Positions 1 to 6,326 of a stretch of 13,689 nucleotides of DNA are shown here, in pieces. The translations under genes and the position numbers were made by a program. The notes under the pieces are model-generated. The model was not told the DNA's origin and ran no database searches. It worked only from the letters and a program-made list of their open reading frames with translations. The stretch's first letter is position 1. The number at the start of each line of letters is the position of its first letter. Source of the stretch: Gemmatimonadales bacterium (GTDB lineage Bacteria; Gemmatimonadota; Gemmatimonadetes; Gemmatimonadales; GWC2-71-9); assembly GCA_030597435.1 (NCBI GenBank), contig JAUVRV010000027.1:1-13689 (forward strand). Reading direction: 5' to 3'.

Positions 1-158
1 ACTGCACTCCGATCTCGGACACCACCATCGTGGCATCGATGGCATCCGCAACCGACCACATTGATCACGTGAGAACCCAGCTGCCCTACGCTCTCATCGC
101 AGCCGGAGGTGCGACTATTCTGTTCCTCGCTTTCGGGACCGTGCTCCAAGCGGGGTAG
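1..158 (+). CDS. Na+/H+ antiporter, NhaC family (C-terminal fragment)
   Basis: Only the last 51 residues are in the window, read from base 3 to the TAG at 156-158; the gene starts upstream. The fragment begins CTPISDTTIVASMASATDHI and continues with DHVRTQLPY, followed by a hydrophobic stretch that would be the last membrane helix. The order SPISDTT, then CDHIDHVRTQ-PYAL, is characteristic of NhaC-type antiporters, which exchange Na+ for H+ across the inner membrane. The usual Cys before DHIDHV is Thr here. The downstream heme A synthase starts 50 nt later on the same strand, so co-transcription is possible. Family assignment is good; ion specificity cannot be judged from a fragment. Confidence 0.8.
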   Translation, partial: CTPISDTTIVASMASATDHIDHVRTQLPYALIAAGGATILFLAFGTVLQAG

Positions 159-208
159 CAGAACACCCAGCCTTACTACGCGCGGATTCCATCGGTACTT
201 TCTCACGC

Positions 209-1117
209 ATGAAGACACTCCGCTATCTGTCCTACTCCGCGGCCGTCCTCGCCTATGCGCTGGTAGTCTTGGGGGGAGTGGTGCGAATAACCGGATCCGG
301 TATGGGTTGTGGCGATGACTGGCCACTGTGCAACGGCCACCTGGTCCCTCCACTCGACGATTACAGAACGCTTATCGAATGGGGGCATCGACAGGTGGCG
401 GCGCTGCTTTCGATCCTGACTCTGGGTGTCGTGATTCAGGCTGTACGAACTCGTGGAGAGCCAGGTGCATCCGGACCCGGTGGTACTCTGCGACCGGCCA
501 TTCTCGCCGGGCTATTGCTGCTGATCCAAGTGCTGTTGGGTGCGATCACCGTTTGGATGGAGCTGCCACCGACCACGGTAATCCTGCATCTCGGTGTAGC
601 AATGGCTTTCATCGCGGCCCTACAGGTCACCGGGTTCCGAGCCGACACATCCCTGGGTCCATGCGGGCCGATCCCGAAGAGGGGCGCGATCACCGCGGCC
701 GCCGTCATGGCAGGCGCGGTCATCCTGCTAGGTGGCTTGACCGCCAACCTGGATGCGGGCCCTGCCTGCCTGGGCTTCCCGCTCTGCAATGGAAAACTGT
801 GGCCCGGCAGCGGCTCGTCCGGCTTACCCCACATCCACTGGACACATCGATTGGTCGCGTACGCCCTGTTCTTCCACCTACTGGGGATGACATTCCGATT
901 CCGCAAGCCGGAGATCCCGACCCGCGTGAGAGACGCAGTGTGGTACGCCTTTGGGGCTGTGCTGCTCCAAGTTGTTGTGGCAGCCGTGATGATCCTGGCA
1001 TTCCTGCCGCCGGTCTGGCGAGTGCTTCATGTCGCGGTGGGAACAGCGTTGTGGGCGGTGCTGGTCTACGCGGTGTGGTTGGTGAGTGATAAGCCGGTAT
1101 CCCGGGAGCCCGGCTAA
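209..1117 (+). CDS. ctaA: Heme A synthase (COX15/CtaA family)
   Basis: 302 residues, the usual length for the family. The enzyme is an integral membrane protein that oxidises the C8 methyl of heme O to the formyl of heme A, the cofactor of aa3-type cytochrome oxidases. Visible features are an N-terminal helix with GGVVRITGSGMGCGDDWPLC, the EWGHR motif (Glu57, His60), and further candidate heme or active-site histidines at His127 (ILHLG), His213 (IHWTHRLVAY) and His274 (VLHVAVG). Cysteine pairs Cys34/Cys41 and Cys187/Cys193 lie in the two equivalent extracytoplasmic loops (the second reads LDAGPACLGFPLCNG), as in the Bacillus enzyme. The two halves are internal repeats. No Shine-Dalgarno is obvious before the ATG. 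The last codons lie inside a GC-rich inverted repeat. No ctaB or oxidase subunit is in view. Confidence 0.95.
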   Translation: MKTLRYLSYSAAVLAYALVVLGGVVRITGSGMGCGDDWPLCNGHLVPPLDDYRTLIEWGHRQVAALLSILTLGVVIQAVRTRGEPGASGPGGTLRPAILAGLLLLIQVLLGAITVWMELPPTTVILHLGVAMAFIAALQVTGFRADTSLGPCGPIPKRGAITAAAVMAGAVILLGGLTANLDAGPACLGFPLCNGKLWPGSGSSGLPHIHWTHRLVAYALFFHLLGMTFRFRKPEIPTRVRDAVWYAFGAVLLQVVVAAVMILAFLPPVWRVLHVAVGTALWAVLVYAVWLVSDKPVSREPG

Positions 1118-1171
1118 CCGGTTTCCCGGTTGCGGTGGTTGGGTAGGGTGGCCGGGTTACCGGGATACCGG
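1094..1171. repeat. GC-rich inverted repeat between convergent genes, possible bidirectional terminator
   Basis: Left arm 1094-1113 (ccggtatcccgggagcccgg) and right arm 1152-1171 (ccgggttaccgggataccgg) pair at 18 of 20 positions. A smaller inner hairpin lies at 1116-1131 (aaccgg...ccggtt). The right side is a direct repeat of units ccgggttacc / gggatacc / gggttaccg running to 1178. The left arm overlaps the last codons and stop of ctaA; the right part ends at the stop of the convergent peptidase gene. No T-tract follows on either strand, so this is either a non-classical terminator or a dispersed REP-like palindrome. Confidence 0.6.
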
Positions 1172-1180
1172 GTTACCGCG

Positions 1181-2350
1181 CTACCGAGTAATCAGATCCA
1201 CCTGAGGCACCTTGGGCGTCACCTCCGGCCCGTTTTCCGTCAGCACGACATTGATCTCGCTGCGAACTCCGAAGCGGCCCGTCAGATAAACACCCGGCTC
1301 CACCGAGAAGACGACGCCTGGTATCAGGACACGTACATCGTTGGTCTCGAGGTTGTCCAGGTGAGGTCCGGATCCATGTAGATCGGCATCGATCGAATGT
1401 CCCGTCCGGTGAGTAAACCAGTCGGCGTACCCCTTTTCGCGCAGTACGTCACGCGCGGCATCGTCAAGCACGGCGCCTGCGATCGTCTCACCGGCCTCGT
1501 GGGCCGTGCGGAGCCGTGCAACAGCCGCGTCGCGCGCGTCCCTTGTGGCCTCCCACACAGAGACGACCTCCTCCGGCGGGTTGGTACCCGAGAACGCCAT
1601 CCACGTCTGGTCGGCCCAGGCAAAACCGTCTCTCTTACCGAAAAGATCGAGTAACACGACCTCATCGGCCTGCAATACCCTGGAGTCGTCCTCGCTTGGA
1701 TCGTAGTGTGGATTGGCGGCGTTGGGACCGAATCCGACAATGGGCGGATCCTCGATTTCCAGTCCTGACTGCGCCATCGCCTCGATCACTCGCTGCTGGA
1801 CCTGGTACTCGGATACGGTACCGATCTCGGTGATGACCGACCGCAGCGTATTTTGGGCAATCTCCGCCAGGCTCTCGGCTGCCAGACGATGAGATGCCAG
1901 TTCCTCATCTGACCAGCAAGCCGCGAATTGAGTGACTAGTGTGGCGGAGGGAACGACGGTGGCGCCGAACTTCCCGAGTAACTCGACGACACCGGCAGGT
2001 ACGCGGTCGAGATACGGCACGGCGTTCTCCGTTGAAAGCTCCATCGCCACGCGCTTGCCGGCGAACTTCTCCTCCAAGAGCGAATGGAGTTGCTGCCACG
2101 TCGTGTAGTACGAAATGTCGGTCGATATGTGCGAAACAGCGTTTGTGTCGATGTTGTGCGCGATACAGGTCGGGCTCCCTTGTGCCGGTAACCACAGGAA
2201 CAGTCTCCGGGTCACCATCCCTTTGTATCCAATGAGGCGGGCCGCCACTGGGTTTAGGTCATGGAAGTCGTAGATCAGCCAGCCATCGGCATTCAGGCCT
2301 TTGAGAGCACTTCTCAGTTTGTTCGAGTCGATCCGGTCGACGAGAGCCAT
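1181..2350 (-). CDS. M24 family metallopeptidase (Xaa-Pro aminopeptidase-like)
   Basis: 389 residues with the two-domain layout of aminopeptidase P/prolidase proteins: an N-terminal creatinase-like domain (about 1-150) and a C-terminal pita-bread catalytic domain (about 155-380). The expected five metal ligands are visible: Asp235 (VLLDLFG), Asp247 (FAWADQTW), His318 (HRTGHSID), Glu351 (FSVEPGVY) and Glu365 (VRSEINVV). They bind two divalent metals and would cleave an N-terminal residue before proline or a dipeptide Xaa-Pro. There is no signal peptide, so it is cytoplasmic. The ATG lies 3 nt after the stop of the V4R-domain gene, so the two are almost certainly co-transcribed. The substrate (peptide, dipeptide, or a creatinase-type amidine) cannot be fixed from sequence. 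The stop abuts a GC-rich repeat shared with ctaA. Confidence 0.9.
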   Translation of the reverse strand: MALVDRIDSNKLRSALKGLNADGWLIYDFHDLNPVAARLIGYKGMVTRRLFLWLPAQGSPTCIAHNIDTNAVSHISTDISYYTTWQQLHSLLEEKFAGKRVAMELSTENAVPYLDRVPAGVVELLGKFGATVVPSATLVTQFAACWSDEELASHRLAAESLAEIAQNTLRSVITEIGTVSEYQVQQRVIEAMAQSGLEIEDPPIVGFGPNAANPHYDPSEDDSRVLQADEVVLLDLFGKRDGFAWADQTWMAFSGTNPPEEVVSVWEATRDARDAAVARLRTAHEAGETIAGAVLDDAARDVLREKGYADWFTHRTGHSIDADLHGSGPHLDNLETNDVRVLIPGVVFSVEPGVYLTGRFGVRSEINVVLTENGPEVTPKVPQVDLITR

Positions 2351-2353
2351 CTT

Positions 2354-2989
2354 TCACCAACCTTGGTTGTGGCTCGTGTGCCACCGACAACATTCGTCCC
2401 CACGGACTATACACGTCTCATGAAGCAGCGCCCCATCGAACTCGGTCATCGATCGTAGGATCTCAGCCAAGGCGGAACCGTAGAAGTCACAGCTAGAGCC
2501 ATCGGGCGTTGCCTTGGTAGTCGCGTGATGGGCCACCACGACCACACCATCCTGCTCGTCAACCGTCATGGTAGAATCGAACACGGTGGCCGCCAATCGA
2601 GTCGCCGATTTCAGCCCCATCCGTCGCTTCAATGATCCCAAGGCCATCTTATTCGCGATCTTGAGTGGCGTAGGAGTCTGCCGCAACGCATGCCGCGCGG
2701 CCAGTCTGCCAGCTTGGGAAAATGCCAGTCCTGCGTCGTTGCGACGACCAACCAACCGAAACAGCTGCACGACCTCATCGACCCTTACCGCACCGTTGCG
2801 TTGTGTGAGTTGACGATATCGCTCGATTTGCGCCGTCACAGTCGGATTCATGCCCAATCGCTTGGGGGTGAGTTCGTCATGGTATTCAGCCATGCGTTCG
2901 GGACCTTGCTGGTCCAGCGTTCGCACCGCCTGCAGCACCGCCAGGGGGATTATTGCGCTGATTTGTGTAGTATCCACTGGGCTGGACAA
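2354..2989 (-). CDS. V4R-domain (4-vinyl reductase-like) ligand-binding protein
   Basis: Up to 211 residues. The C-terminal third matches the V4R small-molecule-binding domain: a glycine-led helix (FYGSALAEILRSM, 169-181), then HETCIVRGDECCRWH (190-204), the Cys-x-x-Arg-Gly-Asp-x-x-Cys signature with Cys193, Cys200, Cys201 and His204; Cys167 lies nearby. Domains of this fold bind small ligands, lipids or tetrapyrroles in sensors and transport factors. The N-terminal part is helical with no DNA-binding motif I can name, and no membrane segment. The start is uncertain: the frame opens with TTG at 2989, directly after an in-frame TGA, with no clear ribosome binding site; GTG at residue 5 or ATG at residue 33 are alternatives. 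It is the first gene of a two-gene unit with the M24 peptidase and is divergent from an ECF sigma factor. Ligand and role are unknown. Confidence 0.75.
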   Translation of the reverse strand: MSSPVDTTQISAIIPLAVLQAVRTLDQQGPERMAEYHDELTPKRLGMNPTVTAQIERYRQLTQRNGAVRVDEVVQLFRLVGRRNDAGLAFSQAGRLAARHALRQTPTPLKIANKMALGSLKRRMGLKSATRLAATVFDSTMTVDEQDGVVVVAHHATTKATPDGSSCDFYGSALAEILRSMTEFDGALLHETCIVRGDECCRWHTSHNQGW

Positions 2990-3136
2990 TCAGTCTGTGT
3001 TGACGGCGCGCAAGTTAGCGTCACGGCATCGGATAGGCCAGGCCTGTTGCGTAGAGACGTTCACCGAGCGATTCTTTCCAGTCTATGGCACCAACAACAT
3101 TCCTCACCCGACATCGCACTCTTGGGCCGGTCCATT

Positions 3137-3703
3137 ATGGCTGCGGCATCTGACGACCGACGCACGGCCTTTGAGACCGAGGCCCTACCGCACCTGGACG
3201 CGGTCTATCGTCTAGCGCTTCGATTGTCCGGTGACGAAGCTCAAGCAGACGACCTCGTACAGGAAACCATGCTCAAAGCGTACCGCTCATGGCACCAATA
3301 CAAGAGTGGAACGAACGTACGAGCGTGGCTCCTCACGATCTTGCGCCACACATTCATAAACGAGTACCGCAAAGCAAAGCGTGCCGGCCCTACGGTCGAC
3401 ATTGGTGAGATCGAAGGCTACTACGTCTTCCACGAGGTCCAAGAGGTAGACCCCGAGGGGGAGTTCTTCAAGCAGATCGTCGACGATGAGGTGCTCCGCG
3501 CAATCGACTCGTTGCCAGATGAGTTCCGCGAAACCTTGGTGTTGAGCGACGTCGAGCAGCTGACCTACGCTGAGATCGCGGAGGTTACCGGAGTACCTGT
3601 CGGCACAGTGAAATCCCGTCTGTTCAGAGCACGTCAGGCACTGCAACAGAGGCTCTACGACTACGCCTTGGAGATGGGATACATCAAGGGGGTGAAGCGA
3701 TGA
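3137..3703 (+). CDS. ECF-type RNA polymerase sigma factor (sigma-70 regions 2 and 4)
   Basis: 188 residues from the ATG at 3137. The frame is open far upstream but overlaps the divergent V4R gene there and shows no protein-like sequence. Region 2 spans about 15-82, with the core-binding/-10 recognition segment AQADDLVQETMLKAYRSW and VRAWLLTILRHTFINEYRKA. Region 4 spans about 120-175, with the helix-turn-helix LTYAEIAEVTGVPVGTVKSR that reads the -35. Region 3 is absent, as expected for the ECF group. It directs RNA polymerase to a stress regulon when released by its anti-sigma. The stop overlaps the start of the zinc anti-sigma gene (ATGA at 3700-3703), so the pair is translationally coupled. 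No convincing promoter was found in the 147-nt divergent gap; self-regulation is usual for the family but not shown here. Confidence 0.93.
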   Translation: MAAASDDRRTAFETEALPHLDAVYRLALRLSGDEAQADDLVQETMLKAYRSWHQYKSGTNVRAWLLTILRHTFINEYRKAKRAGPTVDIGEIEGYYVFHEVQEVDPEGEFFKQIVDDEVLRAIDSLPDEFRETLVLSDVEQLTYAEIAEVTGVPVGTVKSRLFRARQALQQRLYDYALEMGYIKGVKR

Positions 3704-3963
3704 GTGCCCCACGAAAAATAGATTGCCAGGCCGCCGCTGACCGCCTTTACGAGTACCTGGATGGTGAGCTGACCCCAGATGCCTACGACGAAGTCAGGGC
3801 TCACCTGGAAGATTGCGCACTCTGTTTCAAAGTCTTTGGTTTCGAGAACACGTATCTGGCGTTCCTGCGAGCGCGCACGCGGGCCCAAAAAGCGCCCGAG
3901 CACTTGAAGAAACGAATCTTCGAGCACATTCTCTTCGACCAGGACTCCGCAGAATCGCAGTGA
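3700..3963 (+). CDS. Zinc-finger anti-sigma factor (ZAS type)
   Basis: 87 residues. The N-terminal half holds the zinc-binding anti-sigma signature: Cys9 (KIDCQAAADRLYEYLDGEL) and His35-x3-Cys39-x2-Cys42 (HLEDCALC). In proteins such as RsrA and ChrR this motif holds Zn2+ and traps the sigma factor between helices; in some members oxidation of the CxxC cysteines releases it. The remaining 45 residues are helical and charged. There is no membrane segment, so it is a soluble cytoplasmic anti-sigma rather than an envelope-spanning one, which favours an intracellular signal such as thiol oxidation. Its start overlaps the sigma gene and its stop overlaps the GTG start of the DUF92 gene. The exact inducing signal is inference. 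Confidence 0.9.
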   Translation: MSAPRKIDCQAAADRLYEYLDGELTPDAYDEVRAHLEDCALCFKVFGFENTYLAFLRARTRAQKAPEHLKKRIFEHILFDQDSAESQ

Positions 3964-4730
3964 ATCCGGCCGTAGCGGCCGCTTTCGCAGGTGCCCTCGC
4001 GTTGGTCGGCCGCGGGTTGGGTTGGCTCAACACGGGGGGAGCCCTCGCGTCCTCAGCGGTGGGAACGGCGGTTTTCACGGGCGGTGGCCCAGCCGGCGCC
4101 GCACTGCTCACACTCTTCTTCGTTTCCGGCAGCCTGCTCACGAAGTACTCCTCACGATCACGAAGGAACCGCCTGGATGCACAAACCGGCGGCCGCACCG
4201 CACGCCAGGTCTTGGCCAACGGTGGCTGTGCCGCCGTGGGCGCCTTGATGATCCCGAGCTGGGAAGGCGGTTGGGCACTGCTGTTCGGCGCCCTGGCCGC
4301 CGCCCAGGCAGACACGTGGGCCACCGAAATCGGCGCGTTCTCGACCAAACCACCGCGCCTCATATCGACGGGTGTAGTAGTACCACCAGGCACATCAGGC
4401 GGCGTCACCCTGCTTGGCAGCGTTGGTGGTTTCATGGGAGCCTCCGTGATGGCGACTCTGGCAATGGTCATTGGCCTGCCAGCGACCGTGACTATCGCAG
4501 GACTGCTGGCGGGATTCGTGGCGATGATGTGGGATTCACTGCTGGGGGCCACGGTGCAAGGCATTTATCATTGCGACAGGTGTGATGCCGTTGGCGAAAG
4601 ACCGCGGCACAGGTGTGGGGACCGGGCACGGCTGATCCGAGGTTGGGCCTGGCTGGACAACGATGCGGTGAATCTGGTCGCAACGTGTTCGGGTGGAGCG
4701 GTGGCGGTGGTGCTGTGGTGGATTATCTGA
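3960..4730 (+). CDS. DUF92 family integral membrane protein
   Basis: 256 residues from the GTG at 3960, which overlaps the anti-sigma stop (GTGA). Signature segments of the family are present in order: GGRTARQVLANGG (77-89), AQADTWATEIG (115-125), VPPGTSGGVTLLG (141-153), DSLLGATVQ (192-200), and WLDNDAVN (231-238). Between the last two is a cysteine-bearing cytoplasmic loop (Cys205-x2-Cys208, Cys219) resembling a small zinc ribbon, which many family members carry. About six hydrophobic segments are visible. The plant homologue VTE6 is a phytyl-phosphate kinase in prenyl-lipid salvage, and the conserved acidic motifs resemble those of CTP-dependent polyprenol or phosphatidate-type membrane kinases; whether the bacterial protein has this activity is not known. 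Its position in the ECF operon suggests stress-linked membrane lipid or quinone metabolism, but that is inference. Confidence 0.85.
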   Translation: MNPAVAAAFAGALALVGRGLGWLNTGGALASSAVGTAVFTGGGPAGAALLTLFFVSGSLLTKYSSRSRRNRLDAQTGGRTARQVLANGGCAAVGALMIPSWEGGWALLFGALAAAQADTWATEIGAFSTKPPRLISTGVVVPPGTSGGVTLLGSVGGFMGASVMATLAMVIGLPATVTIAGLLAGFVAMMWDSLLGATVQGIYHCDRCDAVGERPRHRCGDRARLIRGWAWLDNDAVNLVATCSGGAVAVVLWWII

Positions 4731-4741
4731 TGTTGTACCGC

Positions 4742-4770
4742 TGGCAAGCATCGGTGCAAAGAGCTACAAT
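4742..4770 (+). promoter_or_regulatory. Candidate promoter for the aquaporin gene
   Basis: TACAAT at 4765-4770 matches five of six bases of a sigma-70 -10 box, with TGGCAA at 4742-4747 spaced by 17 nt as a weak -35 (three of six). It lies between the DUF92 stop and the aquaporin start, which would allow the aquaporin to be expressed separately from the sigma operon. Confidence 0.4.
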
Positions 4771-4785
4771 GGACGCGCCGAGAAC

Positions 4786-4790
4786 AGGAG
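4786..4790 (+). promoter_or_regulatory. Shine-Dalgarno site of the aquaporin gene
   Basis: AGGAG ends 6 nt before the ATG at 4797. It is among the clearest ribosome binding sites in the window and fixes this start. Confidence 0.8.
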
Positions 4791-4796
4791 AATTGG

Positions 4797-5480
4797 ATGA
4801 ACAGCACCGGTAGGCAATTGGCCGCTGAGTTTCTGGGGACCTTTACGTTGGTATTCGTGGGTGCCGGCACGATCGTCGTGAACGCCTGGACCAACAACGC
4901 CTTGGGTCTGGTGGGCGCTGCGTTGGCGACCGCGTGCGTGTATGCTGTCATGGTCACGATGACCATGAACATATCGGGTGGTCACCTCAATCCGGCGGTC
5001 ACCATCGGCGTGTTGGTAGCAAAGAAGACCGATGGCAGAACTGCCGGCCTGTACATCGCAACCCAGTTGATTGCCGCCATGGTCGCCGCTCTGTTGGTAA
5101 TGGTCTTGTTGCCTTCCGGTGCCGGAGAGGCAACCAGCCTCGGTGCGCTCAAGATCTCGAACGACGTGTCGATGGTCCAGGCGATAATCCTCGAGGCTCT
5201 GCTGACTCTGGTCCTGGTCAGCGCGGTGTTCGGCACCGTACTGTCACCGGACGCACCCAAGGTGGGCGGATTAGGCGTTGGAATGGTCCTCCTTTTTGCG
5301 ATCCTGCTGATCGGCCCGCTCACAGGGGCATCGTTGAATCCCGCTCGTTCTTTTGGACCCGCTCTCATTGCGGGAGATTTCGAGGGACACATTGCCTACT
5401 GGGTAGGACCACTCCTCGGTGGGTTGGCAGCTGGGCTGATTTGGTCTAATGTGTTGCTGCCGGAGGATAAGGACGGATAG
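4797..5480 (+). CDS. Aquaporin / MIP family channel
   Basis: 227 residues with six hydrophobic segments and the two half-helix NPA boxes: ISGGHLNPAVTIG (Asn65-Ala67) and GASLNPARSFGPAL (Asn181-Ala183, then Arg184). Glu11 and Glu133 are the conserved acidic residues of helices 1 and 4. It forms a tetrameric inner-membrane pore for water or small neutral solutes. Ungapped alignment to E. coli AqpZ around the NPA boxes puts Thr45, Ile169, Ala178 and Arg184 at the aromatic/arginine filter, where AqpZ has Phe, His, Thr and Arg. Ile in place of His is as in archaeal AqpM and argues for a wider, less water-selective pore. The length is close to AqpZ, without the long loop of GlpF. No glycerol kinase is adjacent. 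Substrate is therefore uncertain. Confidence 0.93.
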   Translation: MNSTGRQLAAEFLGTFTLVFVGAGTIVVNAWTNNALGLVGAALATACVYAVMVTMTMNISGGHLNPAVTIGVLVAKKTDGRTAGLYIATQLIAAMVAALLVMVLLPSGAGEATSLGALKISNDVSMVQAIILEALLTLVLVSAVFGTVLSPDAPKVGGLGVGMVLLFAILLIGPLTGASLNPARSFGPALIAGDFEGHIAYWVGPLLGGLAAGLIWSNVLLPEDKDG

Positions 5481-5488
5481 GACGGATA
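5471..5488 (+). repeat. 9-bp tandem duplication across the aquaporin stop codon
   Basis: GGACGGATA occurs twice back to back (5471-5479 and 5480-5488). The aquaporin TAG lies at the join, and the second copy supplies an in-frame TAA two codons later. It looks like a slippage duplication. Confidence 0.6.
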
Positions 5489-5513
5489 AGGAGGGGAAGG
5501 AGATCGAGAAGGG

Positions 5514-5546
5514 GAAGCAGGCAAGGCCTACTTCTCCTTTCTTATT
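5514..5546 (+). terminator. Candidate terminator of the aquaporin transcript
   Basis: GAAGCAGGC (5514-5522), loop AAG, GCCTACTTC (5526-5534) forms a nine-pair stem with one mismatch, followed by the pyrimidine-rich tcctttcttatt. It lies in the gap between convergent genes and overlaps the stop codon of ccmD on the other strand. The T-run is interrupted, so efficiency is uncertain. Confidence 0.4.
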
Positions 5547-5638
5547 CTCCATGCCAAAGATACCGCGTAGGCTATCACTACCACAGCAACGATGACGTAG
5601 GCCGCCACCATGTATGCACCGTTATCAGGATACTGCAC
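5528..5638 (-). CDS. ccmD: CcmD-like heme exporter small membrane protein
   Basis: 36 residues, GTG start at 5638, TAG at 5528-5530. The reading is MQYPDNGAYMVAAYVIVAVV, then VIAYAVSLAWRIRKEK: a short periplasmic lead, an aromatic Tyr-x-x-Ala-Tyr segment, one membrane helix, and a basic cytoplasmic tail. This is the layout of CcmD, which stabilises the CcmABC complex and helps release holo-CcmE. The start overlaps the last 14 nt of ccmC, as expected for a coupled last gene of ccmABCD. An ATG at residue 9 is a less likely alternative because it would remove the residues before the helix. CcmD proteins are poorly conserved in sequence, so the assignment rests on position, size and topology as much as similarity. 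Confidence 0.75.
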   Translation of the reverse strand: MQYPDNGAYMVAAYVIVAVVVIAYAVSLAWRIRKEK

Positions 5639-6326
5639 TGGCGGCCTCCTCTCGTACGTCTTGCAGGATGTCGAGCGCGTAGCGTTGTAGCAGGAAGCCG
5701 ACGTACAGCACCGTGAACACCACGACTGAGAGAAGCAGAGTTACGAGCATCACACCTGGCAGCGACGGAGCGTCTGGTCTCAGAACAACCGGTTCTGGAT
5801 GCAACGTGCGGAACCAAACCACCGTCATGTGAATGAACGGTATGAGCGCCAGAGCCATGACACCGATCACCGCCGAGAAGCGCGCCCTCATGTCAGGATC
5901 ACCAATAGCTCCACGCAAGACTCTGTAACCGATGAACAGCAAGAAGAGGAACATCGTTGAGGTAAGCCTCGCATCCCAACTCCACCACGTGCCCCATATG
6001 GTCTTGCCCCAGATAGGACCGGTAGTGAGCATGGCCACCGAAAAGGCCAGTCCCACCTCTGCCGAAGCAGCCGCAATCGAGTCGATCTTGCGGTCCCTGA
6101 GCCAGAGGTAGAGCAGGCTCAGAATACCGGCAACGGCAAATGCCAGCAGCGCCGCCCACGCAACCGGTGCGTGCACGTAGAAGATCTTCTGCGCCGGTCC
6201 CTGGGTTCGCTCAATCGGAGTGAACACCAGGGCCCGAATGAAGACACCCGCCAGGCCAACCAACGCAATCCAGGTTATCACTTGGCCACGACGGGCCAAC
6301 GCAAGGGCTTGTTCGTGTCTGTTCAT
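5625..6326 (-). CDS. ccmC: Heme exporter protein CcmC
   Basis: 233 residues with six membrane helices. The tryptophan-rich heme motif WGTWWSWDARLTS (from 111) identifies the heme-handling protein superfamily, and flanking histidines are present: His52 (KIFYVHAPVAW) and His166/His176 (FIHMTVVWFRTLHP), corresponding to the axial ligand pair on the periplasmic side. CcmC binds heme and delivers it to the chaperone CcmE during system I cytochrome c maturation. Its size matches CcmC, not the much larger CcmF. The start codon overlaps the ccmB stop (ATGA at 6323-6326) and its end overlaps ccmD, consistent with one polycistronic mRNA. Confidence 0.95.
   Translation of the reverse strand: MNRHEQALALARRGQVITWIALVGLAGVFIRALVFTPIERTQGPAQKIFYVHAPVAWAALLAFAVAGILSLLYLWLRDRKIDSIAAASAEVGLAFSVAMLTTGPIWGKTIWGTWWSWDARLTSTMFLFLLFIGYRVLRGAIGDPDMRARFSAVIGVMALALIPFIHMTVVWFRTLHPEPVVLRPDAPSLPGVMLVTLLLSVVVFTVLYVGFLLQRYALDILQDVREEAASAVS

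Noticed and set aside
436..906. Minus-strand open frame of 156 codons inside ctaA
   Set aside because: It is antisense to a well-conserved membrane enzyme and shows no domain or signal features; it reflects GC-rich codon use.
3000..3005. TTGACG as a -35 box for the ECF sigma gene
   Set aside because: No acceptable -10 box lies 15-19 nt downstream; the nearest similar hexamer is too far.
2690..3136. Long in-frame extension upstream of the ECF sigma ATG
   Set aside because: It overlaps the V4R gene antisense, has no sigma-like sequence, and the conserved protein begins near the ATG at 3137.
3827..4564. Minus-strand open frame of 245 codons opposite the DUF92 gene
   Set aside because: Composition is Pro/Ala/Arg rich, as expected for a shadow frame, and the plus strand carries all DUF92 motifs.
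4733..4770. TTGTAC paired with TACAAT as an aquaporin promoter
   Set aside because: The spacing is 26 nt, too long for a sigma-70 promoter; TGGCAA at 17 nt was preferred, though weak.
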